NCBI GenBank assembly: GCA_965365465.1 | Contig: CBDUBU010000213.1 | Location: 1 to 7,093 of the forward strand | Source of the DNA: CBDUBU01 sp965365465 | GTDB lineage: Bacteria; Bacteroidota; Rhodothermia; Rhodothermales; DASSAV01 | Length of the DNA: 7,093 nt | Direction of reading: 5' to 3' | In this document: positions 6,580-7,093 of the stretch, one piece after another | Position numbering within the stretch: the first letter of the stretch is position 1 | Layout: every line of letters begins with the position of its first letter | Notes under the pieces: generated by a model | The model's input: the letters and a program-made list of their open reading frames with translations, nothing else | The model's database searches: none | Told to the model about the DNA's origin: nothing | Program-made: the position numbers and the translations under genes

Positions 6580-7093
6580 TCACCGTTGCTTTAGCCTTTC
6601 TTTGGGCCTGAATGCAAGAAGCCGTAGACCATTTAGGGAAACCAGCACGGTGCTGCCTTCATGGCCGATTACGGCAAGGGGCAAGGGCAGGCTGGAAACC
6701 AGAATCACCCCGACCATCAGCAGAATCATGGTAAAGGCAAACCCCAGGTTTGCTGCCAGTGTGCGCCGGGTTTTATGACTCAGAGAAATGAGGTACGGAA
6801 TGTTCTTGAGGTCGTCACCCATGAGCACCACATCTGCTGTCTCCAGCGCTACGTCGGAGCCGGCGGCGCCCATTGCAATGCCGAGCGCAGCCTGAGCGAG
6901 CGCCGGGGCATCGTTGACCCCGTCGCCCACCATGGCGACAGAGCCATACCTGCGCTCCAGTTCTTTCAAAAGGCGCATTTTGTCTTCCGGAAGCAGTTCT
7001 GCGTAAAACTCCTTGATGCCTGCCTCCGAAGCGATCCGCCGTGCCACCCGTTCGTTGTCGCCGGTGAGCATCACGACATGCTCCACACCCAGA
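6580..7093 (-). CDS. P1B-type heavy-metal-transporting ATPase, C-terminal part (5'-truncated by window edge)
   Basis: This is the C-terminal part (about 171 residues) of a P-type ATPase that exports metal ions across the inner membrane at the cost of ATP. The frame continues past the right edge, so the true start lies outside. Visible motifs are MLTGDN of the nucleotide-binding/phosphorylation region (TGDN at 7054-7065) and the hinge motif GDGVNDAPAL (6898-6927), which contributes Mg2+-binding aspartates. Two closing membrane segments follow: AANLGFAFTMILLMVGVILV and the stretch LPLAVIGHEGSTVLVSLNGL, then a basic tail ending in KERLKQR. The last segment carries HEGST (6649-6663), resembling the HEGG/S-T signature of the P1B-4 subgroup (CoaT/CtpD/PfeT-like, linked to Co2+ or Fe2+ export) rather than the Asp-containing segment of ZntA/CadA. 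The N-terminal metal-binding region and the TM6 SPC/CPC motif that would settle metal choice are outside the window. The gene converges on the tricorn-like gene. Confidence 0.93.
   Translation of the reverse strand, partial: LGVEHVVMLTGDNERVARRIASEAGIKEFYAELLPEDKMRLLKELERRYGSVAMVGDGVNDAPALAQAALGIAMGAAGSDVALETADVVLMGDDLKNIPYLISLSHKTRRTLAANLGFAFTMILLMVGVILVSSLPLPLAVIGHEGSTVLVSLNGLRLLAFRPKERLKQR

Noticed and set aside
1..7093. A new multi-gene defence, mobile or biosynthetic system
   Set aside because: The genes are unrelated housekeeping or accessory functions in mixed orientations, with no repeats, integrase, transposase or island boundary visible.

Overview
The window looks like ordinary bacterial chromosome of fairly high GC (an impression from reading, not a count). 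The content fits a Bacteroidota/Rhodothermota-type organism: a secreted tricorn-like S41 peptidase of the bacterial type, a CehA/McbA-like PHP hydrolase, and starts on the two large genes without a convincing Shine-Dalgarno sequence. This placement is an inference from gene type and start context; no phylogenetic marker is present.

Layout. Positions 1-1131 (+) hold the 3' part of a PHP-domain (CehA/McbA-like) metallohydrolase cut by the left edge. A 109-base gap (1132-1240) separates it from a convergent pair on the minus strand: a complete phosphoglucomutase (pgm, 1470-3122), followed 7 bases downstream by a small zinc-ribbon protein (1241-1462). A 121-base region (3123-3243) is shared by the divergent starts of pgm and of a large exported tricorn-like peptidase (3244-6534, +, 1096 aa). 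After a 45-base gap, the C-terminal third or less of a P1B-type metal-exporting ATPase (6580-7093, -) runs off the right edge.

How the genes work together. There is no clear single pathway. Pgm interconverts glucose-1-phosphate and glucose-6-phosphate in the cytosol. The tricorn homologue probably digests peptides in the periplasm. The PHP protein is a metal-dependent hydrolase of unknown substrate. The ATPase exports a transition metal. The only likely co-transcription is pgm with the zinc-ribbon gene.

I found no mobile element, CRISPR array, tRNA, rRNA, attachment site or phage gene, and no evidence of a new multi-gene system. The points most worth a second look are the changed specificity and oxyanion positions in the tricorn homologue, its ambiguous lipobox/signal peptidase I signal, and the unnamed zinc-ribbon microprotein behind pgm.
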